A stretch of DNA of 64,000 nucleotides from an uncultured Pelagibacteraceae bacterium (GCA_902522955.1 CABYXR010000001.1:62001-126000); one strand, 5' to 3'. Shown: positions 8,134 to 18,083, numbered from the stretch's first letter. Numbers and translations are program-made. Notes: generated from the letters alone by a model not told the origin.

Positions 8134-8706
8134 ATGCTTTTACTTGTCGGATTAGGAAATCCTGGCTCAAACTACACTAATACGAGACATAATATTGGTT
8201 TTAAAATAATTGATGCCATCAATGCACATTTTAAATTGTCAAAGCAAAAACCTAAATTTAAAGGATTGCTAACAACCGGAAACATAGAGTCAAAGAAAAT
8301 ATACGCTATAAAACCTCTTACTTTTATGAATAATTCAGGAACCGCAATTAAGGAATTAATAGATTATTTTAAAATTGAAGCGAAAGATGTGTTTGTATTT
8401 CATGATGATATGGATATTGATTTTGGAAAAATCAAAGCAAAATTTGGTGGCACTAGTGCTGGACATAATGGTATTGACTCAATTGATAAATTCATAGGCA
8501 AAGATTATTCAAGAGTAAGAATTGGTATTGGCCATCCTAAACAAAAAAAGAAAGTTAACAATCACGTTTTAGAAGATTTTAAAGAAGACGAGGAAGAAAA
8601 AATAAAAGAAATTACAGAAAATATCGTTAAGTTAATCCCAACTTTAATAGATAAAAAAATTGATCTTTTTTCAAGTAAAGTAAATCAAAATCTGAATGGG
8701 ATTTAA
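8134..8706 (+). CDS. pth: Peptidyl-tRNA hydrolase
   Basis: A 190-residue esterase that recycles peptidyl-tRNAs released from stalled ribosomes. It shows the Pth1 signatures: GLGNPGSNYTNTRHNIGF with the catalytic His near residue 20, KPLTFMNNSG, FHDDMDIDFGKIK and GGTSAGHNGIDSI. Length is that of the family. It follows rplY by 5 bases and overlaps the ychF start by 11 bases, so rplY, pth and ychF form one translation-linked unit. Confidence 0.97.
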   Translation: MLLLVGLGNPGSNYTNTRHNIGFKIIDAINAHFKLSKQKPKFKGLLTTGNIESKKIYAIKPLTFMNNSGTAIKELIDYFKIEAKDVFVFHDDMDIDFGKIKAKFGGTSAGHNGIDSIDKFIGKDYSRVRIGIGHPKQKKKVNNHVLEDFKEDEEEKIKEITENIVKLIPTLIDKKIDLFSSKVNQNLNGI

Positions 8707-9766
8707 GTGTGGAATAGTAGGTCTCCCGAATGTAGGGAAATCTACATTGTTCAATGCATTGACTGCCTCAAAAAATGCTGAGGCTGCAAACTTTCCTTTT
8801 TGTACCATTGATCCAAATATAGGGATTGTAGATGTAGTAGATAAAAGATTAGATCAGTTATCTGATCTTTCTAAATCTAAAAGAAAAATTTATGCAAATA
8901 TTACTTTTGTAGATATAGCGGGATTAGTTAAGGGTGCGTCTAAAGGTGAGGGATTAGGCAATAAGTTCTTGTCTCATATTAGGGAGGTTGACGCGATTAT
9001 ACACTTAGTAAGATGCTTCGATTCGGACAGAATAACTCACGTAAGCTCAAAAATTAACCCAATAGATGATCTTGAGACAATAAGGACAGAAATTATCTTA
9101 TCTGATATTGATTTGATCCAAAAAAAGTTAGAGAAAAGTAAAAAAAAGTCTTTAAGCGAAAAAGAATTAAAAATACTGGAAAATAAACTAGAAAGTTTGA
9201 ATAAAGGCAAAGATAATGAAATAGAAAATAAGGATGATAAAAAATTTTTACTAGAATTAGGGTTATTAAGCGAGAAACCTAAAATCATAGTTTGTAATGT
9301 TGATGAAGAAAACTTGATTGACGGAAATAAATATACAAAATTAGTAAAATCTAAAAATTCGAATGAAAAAATTATTACAATATGTGCAGATATAGAAGAT
9401 CAAATTATGGGCTTAGATAAAAACGAAAGAGAAACTTTTATGAGAGAAATTGGATTAGATAAAACTGGTCTTAATCGATTAATAAAAGAAGGGTACGACC
9501 TATTAAATTTAGATACCTTTTTTACATCAGGACTAGAAGAAAGTAGAGCTTGGACAATTAAAAAAAATACATTAGCCCCAAAAGCTGCCAGTGTAATACA
9601 TACAGATTTTGAGAAAAATTTTATTAGGGCAGAAGCAGTCACATGTGAAGATTTTATTAAATTTGGTAGTGCTGAAAAGTGTAAAGAAAATGGTAAATTA
9701 AGAATAGAAGGAAAAGATTATATAGTTAAAGATGGAGACGTATTATACTTTCGTGTCAATCCTTGA
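8696..9766 (+). CDS. ychF: Ribosome-associated ATPase YchF/OLA1
   Basis: A 356-residue TRAFAC-class P-loop protein that favours ATP and binds ribosomes. G1 is GLPNVGKSTLFN near the N-terminus, G3 is DIAGLVKGASKGEGLGNKFL, and the G4 position reads NVDEENL rather than the GTPase NKxD, as in the family. A coiled-coil insert lies around residues 130-185 and a TGS domain at the C-terminus (DFEKNFIRAEAVTCEDFIK...[13 protein letters not shown]). The ATG at 8696 overlaps the end of pth. The last 24 bases overlap the 3' end of the convergent petC. Confidence 0.96.
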   Translation: MGFKCGIVGLPNVGKSTLFNALTASKNAEAANFPFCTIDPNIGIVDVVDKRLDQLSDLSKSKRKIYANITFVDIAGLVKGASKGEGLGNKFLSHIREVDAIIHLVRCFDSDRITHVSSKINPIDDLETIRTEIILSDIDLIQKKLEKSKKKSLSEKELKILENKLESLNKGKDNEIENKDDKKFLLELGLLSEKPKIIVCNVDEENLIDGNKYTKLVKSKNSNEKIITICADIEDQIMGLDKNERETFMREIGLDKTGLNRLIKEGYDLLNLDTFFTSGLEESRAWTIKKNTLAPKAASVIHTDFEKNFIRAEAVTCEDFIKFGSAEKCKENGKLRIEGKDYIVKDGDVLYFRVNP

Positions 9767-10525
9767 CCAAATCTTTTTCATACTTAAATAAACAAGAAAG
9801 GTTAAAAGTACTAAATAAATGATTACCTTTACACCAGTTTTATGTCTCTCTTCTAATTCTGGCTCAGCAGCCCAAGCTAGAAAAGTTGTTACATCTTTTG
9901 CCATTTGATCGACGGTAGACTCTGTGCCGTCAGCGTAATCAACTAAACCTTCAATTAAATTATTTGGCATTTTAATCTTATTACCAATCATATACTTGTT
10001 ATAGTATACTCCTTGATCTAAAGTTACTCCAGGAGGTGGATCCTCGTATCCTACCAAAACAGAATAAATATAATTAGCCCCACCTTTTCTTGCTTTTACT
10101 AAAACTGACATATCAGGTGGATATGCTCCACCATTAGCAGCTGCAGCTGCTTCTTTGTTTGGGTGGGGGCTCACAAATTTATCTGATGGTTTACCAGGTC
10201 TAGTAAACATCTCACCTTGGCTGTCTGGTCCATCAATGACCTCGAAACTTGCTGCGATTGCTTTTACTTCCATCTCTGAAAACTCTGGGCCACCTGGTTC
10301 GCCTAAATTTCTATAGGTTAAATATTCCATTGAATGACAAGAAGCACAAACTTCTTTATAAACTTGAAATCCTCTTTGTAATGAGGCTCTGTCAAACTTA
10401 CCAGTTAAACCCTTAAAACTCCAATTTATCTTGATCGGATCAGTTTGTTCAGCACTATGAGTAGAGTAAGGAAAAAAAACTATTGAAATTAAAAAAAATA
10501 TTTTTGTTAATTTAAATTTTGCCAT
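9743..10525 (-). CDS. petC: Cytochrome c1 of the bc1 complex
   Basis: A 260-residue c-type cytochrome subunit of ubiquinol:cytochrome c oxidoreductase. I choose the ATG at 10525 over the tracked 10558, because it begins a clean signal peptide ([18 protein letters not shown]...) and is preceded by GAAGAAAG. Heme attachment is CASCH at residues 60-64, followed by [10 protein letters not shown]. Near the C-terminus is one membrane anchor ([16 protein letters not shown]). With this start it overlaps petB by 14 bases. The 3' end overlaps ychF. The mature domain would lie in the periplasm and pass electrons to cytochrome c. Confidence 0.95.
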   Translation of the reverse strand: MAKFKLTKIFFLISIVFFPYSTHSAEQTDPIKINWSFKGLTGKFDRASLQRGFQVYKEVCASCHSMEYLTYRNLGEPGGPEFSEMEVKAIAASFEVIDGPDSQGEMFTRPGKPSDKFVSPHPNKEAAAAANGGAYPPDMSVLVKARKGGANYIYSVLVGYEDPPPGVTLDQGVYYNKYMIGNKIKMPNNLIEGLVDYADGTESTVDQMAKDVTTFLAWAAEPELEERHKTGVKVIIYLVLLTFLVYLSMKKIWSRIDTKV

Positions 10526-11771
10526 TATCTTTCTTCGCGAGAGAGGGCTCTGCTCCACCTGTAAGCACAGGGTCAGAAATACTCATTGGAACCGGATCGG
10601 TTTTTTCTAAATAACCAACAACCGGCAACACAACTAAGAAATGTAAAAAATAATAAATAGTTCCAACTCTAGCTAATACTAAATAAATTCCTTCTGCAGG
10701 CATTGCTCCCATATATCCGAGCATTAATACGTCAAAAACAAATATCCAATAAAATTGTCTATAAATTGGTCTAAAAACTGCTGACCGGACCTTAGAGGTA
10801 TCTAACCATGGAAGTACAAAGAGAATAAAAATTGATCCAAACATCAAAATTACTCCACCTAATTTATCTGGGACTGATCTCAAAATTGCATAAAAAGGTA
10901 ATAAGTACCACTCTGGAACTATGTGAGCTGGAGTTACTAATGGGTTTGCAGGAATATAATTATCTGAATGACCTAAAACATTAGGTGTGAAAAAAACAAA
11001 TCCTGCAAAAATTATCATAAAAACTAATAAAGCAAATGCATCCTTTATAGTTATATATGGATGAAAAGGTACAGTGTCTTTTGATGGTTTCTTAATATCT
11101 ATCCCAACAGGATTATTATTGCCAGGGACGTGTAAAGCCCATATATGCAAAATTACTAAACCTAAAATTAAAAACGGTATCAAGTAATGTAAACTAAAAA
11201 ATCTATTTAAAGTGGGATTATCAACTGAATAAGCTCCCCAAAGCCAAGTAGTTATACTTTCTCCTACCAGAGGTATGGCACTAAACAAATTAGTAATTAC
11301 AGTAGCTCCCCAAAAACTCATTTGTCCCCAAGGCAACACATAACCTAAGAACGCAGCGGCCATCATTAGAAGGTAAATCATCAAACCTATAATCCAAATT
11401 ACTTCTCTTGGAGATTTATATGATCCATAAAATAAAGATCTCAAGATATGAATATAAACAGCTAAAAAGAACATCGAAGCTCCATTGCTATGAATATATC
11501 TTATTAACCAACCATAGTTAACATTTCTCATTATATGCTCTACACTTCCGAATGCTAAGTCTGCATGTGCAACGTAATGCATGGCAAGTACAATCCCTGT
11601 TACGATTTGAGTGATTAAACAAAAAGTTAATATTCCACCAAAAGTCCACCAATAGTTTAAATTTTTTGGTGTTGGATAATCTGTTAGGTGTGCTCCCAAA
11701 GTAAGAATGGGAAGTCTATCGTTAAGCCACTTTCCAGCTTTTGATTTTGGTATATATTCTTGTTCACTCAT
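10512..11771 (-). CDS. petB: Cytochrome b of the bc1 complex
   Basis: A 419-residue polytopic subunit carrying hemes bL and bH and the Qo/Qi sites. Family landmarks include [59 protein letters not shown] (Qo region) and the [21 protein letters not shown] motif with the PEWY tetrapeptide. It is the middle gene of petA-petB-petC on the minus strand; 20 bp separate it from petA and it overlaps petC. The length, with helices after PEWY, indicates the complete 8-helix form, not the split b6 type. Confidence 0.98.
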   Translation of the reverse strand: MSEQEYIPKSKAGKWLNDRLPILTLGAHLTDYPTPKNLNYWWTFGGILTFCLITQIVTGIVLAMHYVAHADLAFGSVEHIMRNVNYGWLIRYIHSNGASMFFLAVYIHILRSLFYGSYKSPREVIWIIGLMIYLLMMAAAFLGYVLPWGQMSFWGATVITNLFSAIPLVGESITTWLWGAYSVDNPTLNRFFSLHYLIPFLILGLVILHIWALHVPGNNNPVGIDIKKPSKDTVPFHPYITIKDAFALLVFMIIFAGFVFFTPNVLGHSDNYIPANPLVTPAHIVPEWYLLPFYAILRSVPDKLGGVILMFGSIFILFVLPWLDTSKVRSAVFRPIYRQFYWIFVFDVLMLGYMGAMPAEGIYLVLARVGTIYYFLHFLVVLPVVGYLEKTDPVPMSISDPVLTGGAEPSLAKKDNGKI

Positions 11772-11791
11772 TTTTATTTAAATTATATTTT

Positions 11792-12313
11792 TTATCCAAT
11801 TTTAATCGTGTTGTTATCAACAAACTCGAACTTTGGTATTTCCATATTCTTAGGCGCAGGACCTTTTCTTATCCGGCCTGAGATATCGTAATGAGAGCCA
11901 TGACAAGGGCAAAACCAACCTTTATAATCACCTTTGTCTTTTAGCGGAACGCACCCAAGATGAGTACATACTCCAAGCATTACTAACCATTCGTCTTTAC
12001 CATCTTTTACTCTATCTTCGTCTTTTTGAGGATCAGGCAAATCGTCCAAGCTTACAGCTCTAGCTTCAGCTATTTCTTCCGTAGTTCTTCTTTTAAGAAA
12101 AACAGGCTTACCTCTCCATAATACAGTAATTGATTTGCCAGGTTCAATCTGGCTAATGTCAACCTCTGTAGTTGCTAGCGCTTGTTGTGCTTTATCTGGA
12201 TTCATCTGATCAATCATCGGCCAGATAACCGCACCTATTCCAACCGCACCAACGGTATAGGTTGCGGTATACAAAAAATCTCTTCTATTTACTTTTTTTT
12301 CTTCTTTGCTCAT
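11792..12313 (-). CDS. petA: Rieske iron-sulfur subunit of the bc1 complex
   Basis: A 173-residue protein. The N-terminus has a twin-arginine motif NRRDFLY followed by a membrane helix (about 18-36), as expected for Tat-inserted Rieske proteins. The cluster-binding boxes are CTHLGC (116-121) and CPCHGSHYD (135-143), giving two Cys and two His ligands plus the disulfide pair. It is the first gene of the petABC operon and diverges from trmL across 101 bp. That spacer should hold the operon promoter, but I could not pick a convincing -35/-10 pair there. Confidence 0.97.
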   Translation of the reverse strand: MSKEEKKVNRRDFLYTATYTVGAVGIGAVIWPMIDQMNPDKAQQALATTEVDISQIEPGKSITVLWRGKPVFLKRRTTEEIAEARAVSLDDLPDPQKDEDRVKDGKDEWLVMLGVCTHLGCVPLKDKGDYKGWFCPCHGSHYDISGRIRKGPAPKNMEIPKFEFVDNNTIKIG

Positions 12314-12414
12314 TTGTAGTCTTTATGTTTATAATGTAATTATTAAATAAGACTAAATAATTCTAGTTTCTAGGGTCAGAATGACACATAAATACTATAA
12401 ATTAAGCTTAAATA

Positions 12415-12864
12415 ATGCACATAGCTCTATATAAACCTGACATTCCTCAAAATACTGCTGCTATTATTAGACTCAGTTCATGTTTTGATCTTAAATTGCA
12501 TATTATAGAACCATGTGGGTTTGATTTAAACGACTTGCGTTTTAAAAGAGTAGTTATGGATTATATTGGGTTTAGTAGAATTTTTAGGTATGAAGATTTT
12601 GAAGAGTTTAAAAATAAGAATTTAAAATCGCGAATTGTATTGATGACTACAAAAGCCAAAAAGGCTTATCATAAATTTAAGTTCCGAAAAAATGATATAT
12701 TATTATTTGGTAGAGAAAGCGCTGGAGTGCCGAAAATCTTGCACTCTAAAATCAAAGATAGACTAAAAATTCCTATAAATAAAAAAACACGGTCTCTTAA
12801 TGTTGCTATGTCAGTTGCAATAACAGCTTCAGAGGCATTAAGACAAAACAATTTATTAAAATAA
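12415..12864 (+). CDS. trmL: tRNA (cytidine/uridine-2'-O)-methyltransferase TrmL
   Basis: A 149-residue minimal SPOUT methyltransferase that 2'-O-methylates the wobble base 34 of certain tRNALeu species. The start MHIALYKPDIPQNTAAIIRLSSC is typical of the family, and the knot region reads LLFGRESAGVP ... RSLNVAMSVAITASEAL. Length equals that of TrmL/YibK. It is the first gene of trmL-hemF-greA. Its stop codon shares one base with the hemF ATG (TAATG). Confidence 0.94.
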   Translation: MHIALYKPDIPQNTAAIIRLSSCFDLKLHIIEPCGFDLNDLRFKRVVMDYIGFSRIFRYEDFEEFKNKNLKSRIVLMTTKAKKAYHKFKFRKNDILLFGRESAGVPKILHSKIKDRLKIPINKKTRSLNVAMSVAITASEALRQNNLLK

Positions 12865-13688
12865 TGATCACCACAGATTTTAGAAAAAAAATAGCTGATA
12901 ATTGGTTTGCCTACTTACAAAATCAAATTTGTAAAGAGTTTGAGTATTTAGAGAATAACAAAATAAGATTTCATCGCAGAAAGTGGAAAAAAGAAAAAAT
13001 TAAAGAGGGTGGTGGAATATCATATCTTATGTCTGGAGGTAATGTTTTCGATAAGGTTGGAGTAAATAAATCCACTGTTTCTGGAAAATTTGCGAAGAAA
13101 TTTAGGTCAAAAATTTTTGGAGCAAGTAAAAATGGAAAATATTGGGCTTCTGGTATTTCTGTAGTAGCACATATGAAAAATCCAAGGATTCCTGCTATTC
13201 ATTTTAATACAAGATTTATAGTAACGACAAAGGAATGGTTTGGTGGAGGGATAGACATGACACCTAGTTTTATAGATTTAAAAGAAAAGAAAATCCTTCA
13301 CGACAACTTAAAAAAAATTTGTCTTCAAAATAAAAAAGATTATGCTAAATACAAAAAATGGTGTGATAAATATTTTTATCTACCACATAGAAAAGAGCCA
13401 AGAGGTATAGGAGGAATTTTTTTTGATTATGAGACTGGAGATTGGAGTAAAAATTTCAAATTTGTAAGAGAACTCGGTTTAAAATTTATCGAAATTTCAA
13501 AAAATATCATCAATAGAAAGAAAATGGTCAAGTGGACAAAAAAAGATAAAGAGAAACAATTATTTAAAAGAGGTAGGTATGTTGAGTTTAACCTTTTATA
13601 TGATAGAGGTACAAAGTTTGGTTTAAATTCAGGTGGTAACATAGACTCAATTTTAATGTCTTTACCACCAGAAGCAAAGTGGAAGTGA
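12864..13688 (+). CDS. hemF: Oxygen-dependent coproporphyrinogen III oxidase
   Basis: A 274-residue HemF enzyme converting coproporphyrinogen III to protoporphyrinogen IX with O2, an aerobic step of heme synthesis. Signature segments are GGGISYLMSGGNVFDKVGVN, WFGGGIDMTPSF, PHRKEPRGIGGIFFDY and the C-terminal RGRYVEFNLLYDRGTKFGL with the arginine and catalytic-region residues conserved. Heme demand is evident nearby (petABC and the aa3 oxidase). It overlaps trmL by one base and ends 2 bases before the greA start. Confidence 0.97.
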   Translation: MITTDFRKKIADNWFAYLQNQICKEFEYLENNKIRFHRRKWKKEKIKEGGGISYLMSGGNVFDKVGVNKSTVSGKFAKKFRSKIFGASKNGKYWASGISVVAHMKNPRIPAIHFNTRFIVTTKEWFGGGIDMTPSFIDLKEKKILHDNLKKICLQNKKDYAKYKKWCDKYFYLPHRKEPRGIGGIFFDYETGDWSKNFKFVRELGLKFIEISKNIINRKKMVKWTKKDKEKQLFKRGRYVEFNLLYDRGTKFGLNSGGNIDSILMSLPPEAKWK

Positions 13689-13690
13689 TT

Positions 13691-14167
13691 ATGGAAAAAG
13701 AACCGATTACAGTTAGTGGACTAAAAAATTTAAAAACTGAGTTAGAGGATTTAAAAAATGTTCAGAGACCAAAAATAGTTGAAGCAATAGCTGAAGCTAG
13801 ATCCCATGGCGATTTGAAAGAAAATGCTGAGTATCATGCTGCAAAGGAGCAACAAGCTTTGATTGAAAGTAGAGTAATAGCAATAAACGATTTAATTGCC
13901 AGAGCAAATGTAATCGACGTTACTAAAATTGAGAATGACGGTAAAGTAATTTTTGGTTCAACAGTTAAAGTTCAAGATATAGAAACAAATAACAAAATTT
14001 CATACAGATTAGTTGGTCAAGATGAGGCCGATATTAAAAAAAATTTAATTTTTTTTAAAAGCCCCATTGGTAAAGCTCTTATTGGAAAAAATAAAGGTGA
14101 AATGGTAAGCGTTAATACTCCCTCTGGAGAGAGAAATTTTGAAATATTGGATGTTAATTATATTTAA
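13691..14167 (+). CDS. greA: Transcription elongation factor GreA
   Basis: From the ATG at 13691 this is 158 residues, the usual GreA length; the tracked start at 13679 adds four residues overlapping hemF. GreA stimulates RNA cleavage by backtracked RNA polymerase. The N-terminal coiled coil carries EARSHGDLKENAEYHAAKE with the acidic tip (residues about 40-55). The C-terminal FKBP-like domain has FGSTVKVQD, SPIGKALIGKNKGE and a VNTPSG...FEILDVNY end. The stop TAA interlocks with the stop of the convergent cca gene (shared TTAA). Confidence 0.96.
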   Translation: MEKEPITVSGLKNLKTELEDLKNVQRPKIVEAIAEARSHGDLKENAEYHAAKEQQALIESRVIAINDLIARANVIDVTKIENDGKVIFGSTVKVQDIETNNKISYRLVGQDEADIKKNLIFFKSPIGKALIGKNKGEMVSVNTPSGERNFEILDVNYI

Positions 14168-15426
14168 TTTAAATTTTGCTGAATTAACTCTAATAATCTT
14201 TTATCAGAAATTTGAAAATTATTTTCTATCCATTCTTTTTCGATAATTTTCATAGCTTTTCCCAAAACCGGCCCTTCCTTCATACCCTTTTTTTTAAAGT
14301 ATTCGCCATCATAGGGAAATTTGTGAACTTTTGAATTAGATATATTTTTTGAAATTTTAGTAAAATTTTGTAAATTATATTTTGTATTACTTAAGAAATT
14401 CAATAAGTTTAATATTCTTAGATGTTCTTTATTGTATAAATATATATTTTTTTCTAAATCTTTACCAAAGAAATTTTTATTCTTTTTTGAAAATTTAAAA
14501 TTTTTCGCTAATAAACTTAAATTATCTTTTAAATCGTTTGAAACTTTGTATTTATGAAAAAAATACTCATGACTATCTTTTTCATCAATTAATAATACTG
14601 CTAACAAACTTTTTTTGTTTAATTCAAAATATTCATTAATTTTATCGAATTTTTGTAATCTATCAAGATATCTCAATTCTGGAAATATGAATGAAAAAAT
14701 AATTTTATTGTTTTCATTTTTTAGAAGATTATTAAAATTTTTTAAATTTAAAATTTTAAATAATTCATCTAAAATTCTTTCCTTTGAAATTATTTTTATT
14801 CCATTTAAATTTAGTTTTAAAGCTTCTATGGTAGTATTGTCAGTTTGACTATCATATTGAATTGCAAACCTTAGAAACCTAATAATTCTTAAATAATCCT
14901 CTTCTATTCTTTTTTGTGGGTCTCCTATAAATTTTACGTTATTATTTTTTAAATCTACTGTTCCTGTTTGAGGATCAAATATTTTCCCATTGATATCCAA
15001 ATAAATTGCATTAATTGTAAAATCTCTTCTTTCAGAGTCCAAAATCCAATTATCTATATATTCAACTTCAGCATGTCTTCCGTCTGTTGCTACATCTTTT
15101 CTTAATGTGGTTAATTCAAGCTTGAGCTCACTGGATATTAAAGTGACTGTTCCATGTTTTATGCCAGTCTCAATAATTTTAAAAATTGAGTTTTGAAATC
15201 TTTGCTTTATTTCATCAGAAGTTAAGATTGTTGCAATATCTATATCATCAACATTTTCTCCAGATAAATGTTTTCTTACACAGCCTCCAACAAATCTAGC
15301 TACCACGATTTCTTTCGAATATCCCTTTTGTAATTTTTTAAAAACATATTTAAGGTCTTTATTTTTGTAAAAAGGAAATAATTTTCTTTTTATATTGTTT
15401 ATAAAATCTAAACTCAAATTAAACAT
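14164..15426 (-). CDS. cca: CCA tRNA nucleotidyltransferase / poly(A) polymerase family
   Basis: A 420-residue class II nucleotidyltransferase that adds or repairs the 3' CCA of tRNAs. The palm has ARFVGGCVRKHLSG and VDDIDIAT, supplying the metal-binding Asp pair. RRDFTINAIYLDING marks the neck region and RIEEDYLRIIRFLRFA the RNA-binding arm. Alphaproteobacteria often encode one enzyme of this type, and CCA addition is more likely than poly(A) polymerase. The tRNA-Gln gene immediately upstream already encodes CCA, so here the role would be mostly repair. The C-terminal half is Lys/Asn-rich and weakly conserved. Confidence 0.9.
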   Translation of the reverse strand: MFNLSLDFINNIKRKLFPFYKNKDLKYVFKKLQKGYSKEIVVARFVGGCVRKHLSGENVDDIDIATILTSDEIKQRFQNSIFKIIETGIKHGTVTLISSELKLELTTLRKDVATDGRHAEVEYIDNWILDSERRDFTINAIYLDINGKIFDPQTGTVDLKNNNVKFIGDPQKRIEEDYLRIIRFLRFAIQYDSQTDNTTIEALKLNLNGIKIISKERILDELFKILNLKNFNNLLKNENNKIIFSFIFPELRYLDRLQKFDKINEYFELNKKSLLAVLLIDEKDSHEYFFHKYKVSNDLKDNLSLLAKNFKFSKKNKNFFGKDLEKNIYLYNKEHLRILNLLNFLSNTKYNLQNFTKISKNISNSKVHKFPYDGEYFKKKGMKEGPVLGKAMKIIEKEWIENNFQISDKRLLELIQQNLN

Positions 15427-15433
15427 AGGCAGT

Positions 15434-15507
15434 TGGCTGGGGCACTAGGATTCGAACCTAGGATGGCGGTATCAAAAACCGCTGCCTTACCGCTTGGCTA
15501 TGCCCCA
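15434..15507 (-). tRNA. tRNA-Gln (anticodon TTG)
   Basis: The minus strand reads TGGGGCA as the 5' acceptor strand pairing with TGCCCCA, then discriminator G and an encoded CCA (15434-15436). The anticodon stem GCGGT/ACCGC encloses TTTTGAT, giving anticodon TTG (Gln, CAA). The T arm has CCTAG-GTTCGAA-CCTAG form and the D arm AGCCAAGCGGTAAGGC. It lies between cca and ispE. Confidence 0.96.
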
Positions 15508-15542
15508 ATACTAAGATTTTGATATATCATAAATAAGTTGAA

Positions 15543-16379
15543 TTAAATAGTTTTTGCAAAGGTTGTCCAATATGTCGGATATTTAGATTTTATTTTATTT
15601 AATGCAGCTATTGCCCTTTTTTTGCTTTGAAAAACCCCGTAACAAACTGACCCAGACCCAGTCATTCTTGAGAAAAAACAGCCTTTGGTTTGTCTTATTT
15701 CAAAAAGAAGGCTTTTTATAATCGGATATTTTTTCTCAATAATTAATTGTAAATCGTTATTTGCTTTAGTTAAAAAATTAACATAATTTTTTTTATCCTT
15801 AATTATATTAGAATTAAGCTTAAGTTTTGGTGAGTATTTTTTTACTTTAGAGTAAACATATTTGGTTGAACATCTTATATTTGGATAAACAAGCAAAAAA
15901 AATAATTTGTGTTTTTTTTCATAAGTTTTTATTTTATTGAGATTTTCAAGAAAACCCTGATTATAAAGGAACAAATAACAATCAGATCCGATTTCCCTTT
16001 TCATACTATTAATCATTTTTTTACTAAACTTCTTTTTTAATAAATACTTCACTAAATAAACAGCATTACTAGTGCCTCCTCCTAATCCAGCAAATATTGG
16101 AATGCTTTTTTTTATATTTATTGAGAAATAATTTGTAACTAATCTATTTTTTCTTAATAGTCTAAGAGTTTGTAGAATTGAGTTGTCTTTTTTATTTATA
16201 TTTTTTGAGAACTTTCCACAAAAATTGACCTCGTCTTTAAATTTTTTATTTTTTTTTATCTTTATTTCATCAAAAAGATCAATTAAACAAAAATGAGACT
16301 GTATTTCATGTAAACCACTTTTTAATCTTTTATTGACATTTAATGACAAATTAATTTTTGAAAAGGATTTTAATTTCAT
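15543..16379 (-). CDS. ispE: 4-diphosphocytidyl-2-C-methyl-D-erythritol kinase
   Basis: A 278-residue GHMP-family kinase of the MEP isoprenoid pathway. The start SFSKINLSLNVNKRLKSGLHEIQSHFCLI and the ATP-binding glycine loop PIFAGLGGGTSNA (about 88-100) are diagnostic, and the C-terminal SRMTGSGSVCYGVF is the third GHMP motif. Its product feeds IspF and later IspH; ispH is also in this window beside the carotenoid genes. It lies 6 bases downstream of the TPR gene and is probably cotranscribed with it. Confidence 0.95.
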   Translation of the reverse strand: MKLKSFSKINLSLNVNKRLKSGLHEIQSHFCLIDLFDEIKIKKNKKFKDEVNFCGKFSKNINKKDNSILQTLRLLRKNRLVTNYFSINIKKSIPIFAGLGGGTSNAVYLVKYLLKKKFSKKMINSMKREIGSDCYLFLYNQGFLENLNKIKTYEKKHKLFFLLVYPNIRCSTKYVYSKVKKYSPKLKLNSNIIKDKKNYVNFLTKANNDLQLIIEKKYPIIKSLLFEIRQTKGCFFSRMTGSGSVCYGVFQSKKRAIAALNKIKSKYPTYWTTFAKTI

Positions 16380-16385
16380 TAATTG

Positions 16386-18083
16386 TTATAAACCTAAAAT
16401 TAATTTTTTTCTTACATCATTTTTAAGATCATCTTCCGTTTCTTCGAGAATTAATACGTAGTTCCAATAATACCTAGCTTGAATCTTTTTTCCAAATTTC
16501 CACAAAACATCTCCAAAATGATCATTCACTATCGGATCGGCAGGCATTAATTGGACTGCAAGTTGAAGATAATTTTTTGACTCCTCGTATTTTTTTAGTT
16601 TAAATAAAGCCCAGCCTAATGAGTCAATAATATAAGGATCATTAGATTTTAAATTATTTGCTTTCTCCAACATTTTTAATGATTTTTCAATTTTAATTCC
16701 CTTTTCAATCCAAGAATATGCAAGATAATTTATTACGTAAGCCTGATTTGGGTTTGCATCTAAAGAGGCGAGCAAATCTTTTTCTGCTTTTTCCCATTCT
16801 CCTAATCTTTCGTAAACAACACCCCTTCCGTCTGTTGTTTCTGGATAAAGAGGATGATCTTTATTAATTAATTGAATTATTTCCGTATAATAGTTTATAG
16901 CTTTTTCGTATTTTTTATTTCTTTTCAAAAATTCAGCGAAATCAAAAGTATCATATATGTTTTTATATTTAAGTTTTTCATAGTTTTTTGTCATTAACTT
17001 AATCGCTTCGTCATTATTTTTTTCTTTTTGAAAGATTAGTGCTTTTTGTTTAGTTGCATACCATAGATATACAGAGCCTTGTTTTTTTATTTTGTTATAG
17101 ATCTTTTTGGATTTGTTAAAATTTTCTATTTTATAAAAATTTTCCGCTAACAACGTATCAAATGAGTAAAAATCTTTGTTTAGATATTTTGACAAATTTA
17201 AATAAAAATTTGAGTGAGAATACATTGATTGAGAGGAAAAAGCATTGGCAGTGATATAAAGTATTTCAGCTATTACATTTGATTGTTTTTTGCAATTAAA
17301 ACTAGATTTAAAATCGTTTTCTATAACTAGATCTATCTTAAATTGATTTAATAGTAAATTCCTTGGATACAGTTCAGTAGAGGAATTTAAAATTTTTTTT
17401 GCATCATCAATCCTTCCTAAATTATATAAATAATTTGCATAGAAATAATTATATCTAGAAAAATCAATTTTCTTATCATTTATAAGCCTTTTAAAAAAAA
17501 CATCAGTATTAACATCATTGAAATAACAATGTAAAAAAACATTTTGTATTCTTTTTAAATTCTCAAAGACAGGCTCAGTAGAATTAATCTTTTTTTTAGC
17601 AGAATTTAAATTAGTACTATCTAAACCAACCCAATTTAATAATGATTCTATAATAAATGAATTTAATAAAATTTCTGTTTTTCTTTTTTTTATTTTTAAA
17701 AAATATTTTTTAGCAAGATTATTTTCTTCATTTTTGAGGTAATAAATACCTATAATTAAATCACTTTCAAATGTACTTTGATTTTTTTTTTCTAATTTTT
17801 TTGAGAAGTGAAATGCTTCATTTATCTTACCTAAATTTACTAAAGTAAATAAATACCTCTTGCCAAAATTTGAGTGACTTCTTTCCAAATCGCTTAATCT
17901 GTTAAAATACTTATAGGACTCACTGTATTGATTGTTATTCAAAGATAATATTCCTGAAAAATAATTTGAAATATTTTTTCCCTTAGCTAAAAGATCTGAA
18001 TTTTTTGCTTCAGCTGTGGAAAAAAAAATGATGACAAAAAAGAATTGTAATGTAAATTTAAGAGAATTTTTAAATTTGTTCAT
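16386..18083 (-). CDS. Exported tetratricopeptide-repeat protein
   Basis: A 565-residue protein with an N-terminal signal peptide or anchor (FTLQFFFVIIFFSTAEA), then repeated 34-residue-like helical pairs. The clearest TPR units are in the C-terminal third: EKAINYYTEIIQLINKDHPLYPET, GEWEKAEKDLLASLDANPNQAYVINYLAYSWIEKG, DPYIIDSLGWALFKLKKYEESKNYLQLAVQLMPADP and DHFGDVLWKFGKKIQARYYW. That C-terminal pattern is shared by a widespread alphaproteobacterial TPR protein next to ispE. No enzyme domain is visible. A scaffold role in the envelope is a guess. The ATG is 7 bp from the ATG of the divergent glycosylase gene. Confidence 0.8.
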   Translation of the reverse strand: MNKFKNSLKFTLQFFFVIIFFSTAEAKNSDLLAKGKNISNYFSGILSLNNNQYSESYKYFNRLSDLERSHSNFGKRYLFTLVNLGKINEAFHFSKKLEKKNQSTFESDLIIGIYYLKNEENNLAKKYFLKIKKRKTEILLNSFIIESLLNWVGLDSTNLNSAKKKINSTEPVFENLKRIQNVFLHCYFNDVNTDVFFKRLINDKKIDFSRYNYFYANYLYNLGRIDDAKKILNSSTELYPRNLLLNQFKIDLVIENDFKSSFNCKKQSNVIAEILYITANAFSSQSMYSHSNFYLNLSKYLNKDFYSFDTLLAENFYKIENFNKSKKIYNKIKKQGSVYLWYATKQKALIFQKEKNNDEAIKLMTKNYEKLKYKNIYDTFDFAEFLKRNKKYEKAINYYTEIIQLINKDHPLYPETTDGRGVVYERLGEWEKAEKDLLASLDANPNQAYVINYLAYSWIEKGIKIEKSLKMLEKANNLKSNDPYIIDSLGWALFKLKKYEESKNYLQLAVQLMPADPIVNDHFGDVLWKFGKKIQARYYWNYVLILEETEDDLKNDVRKKLILGL

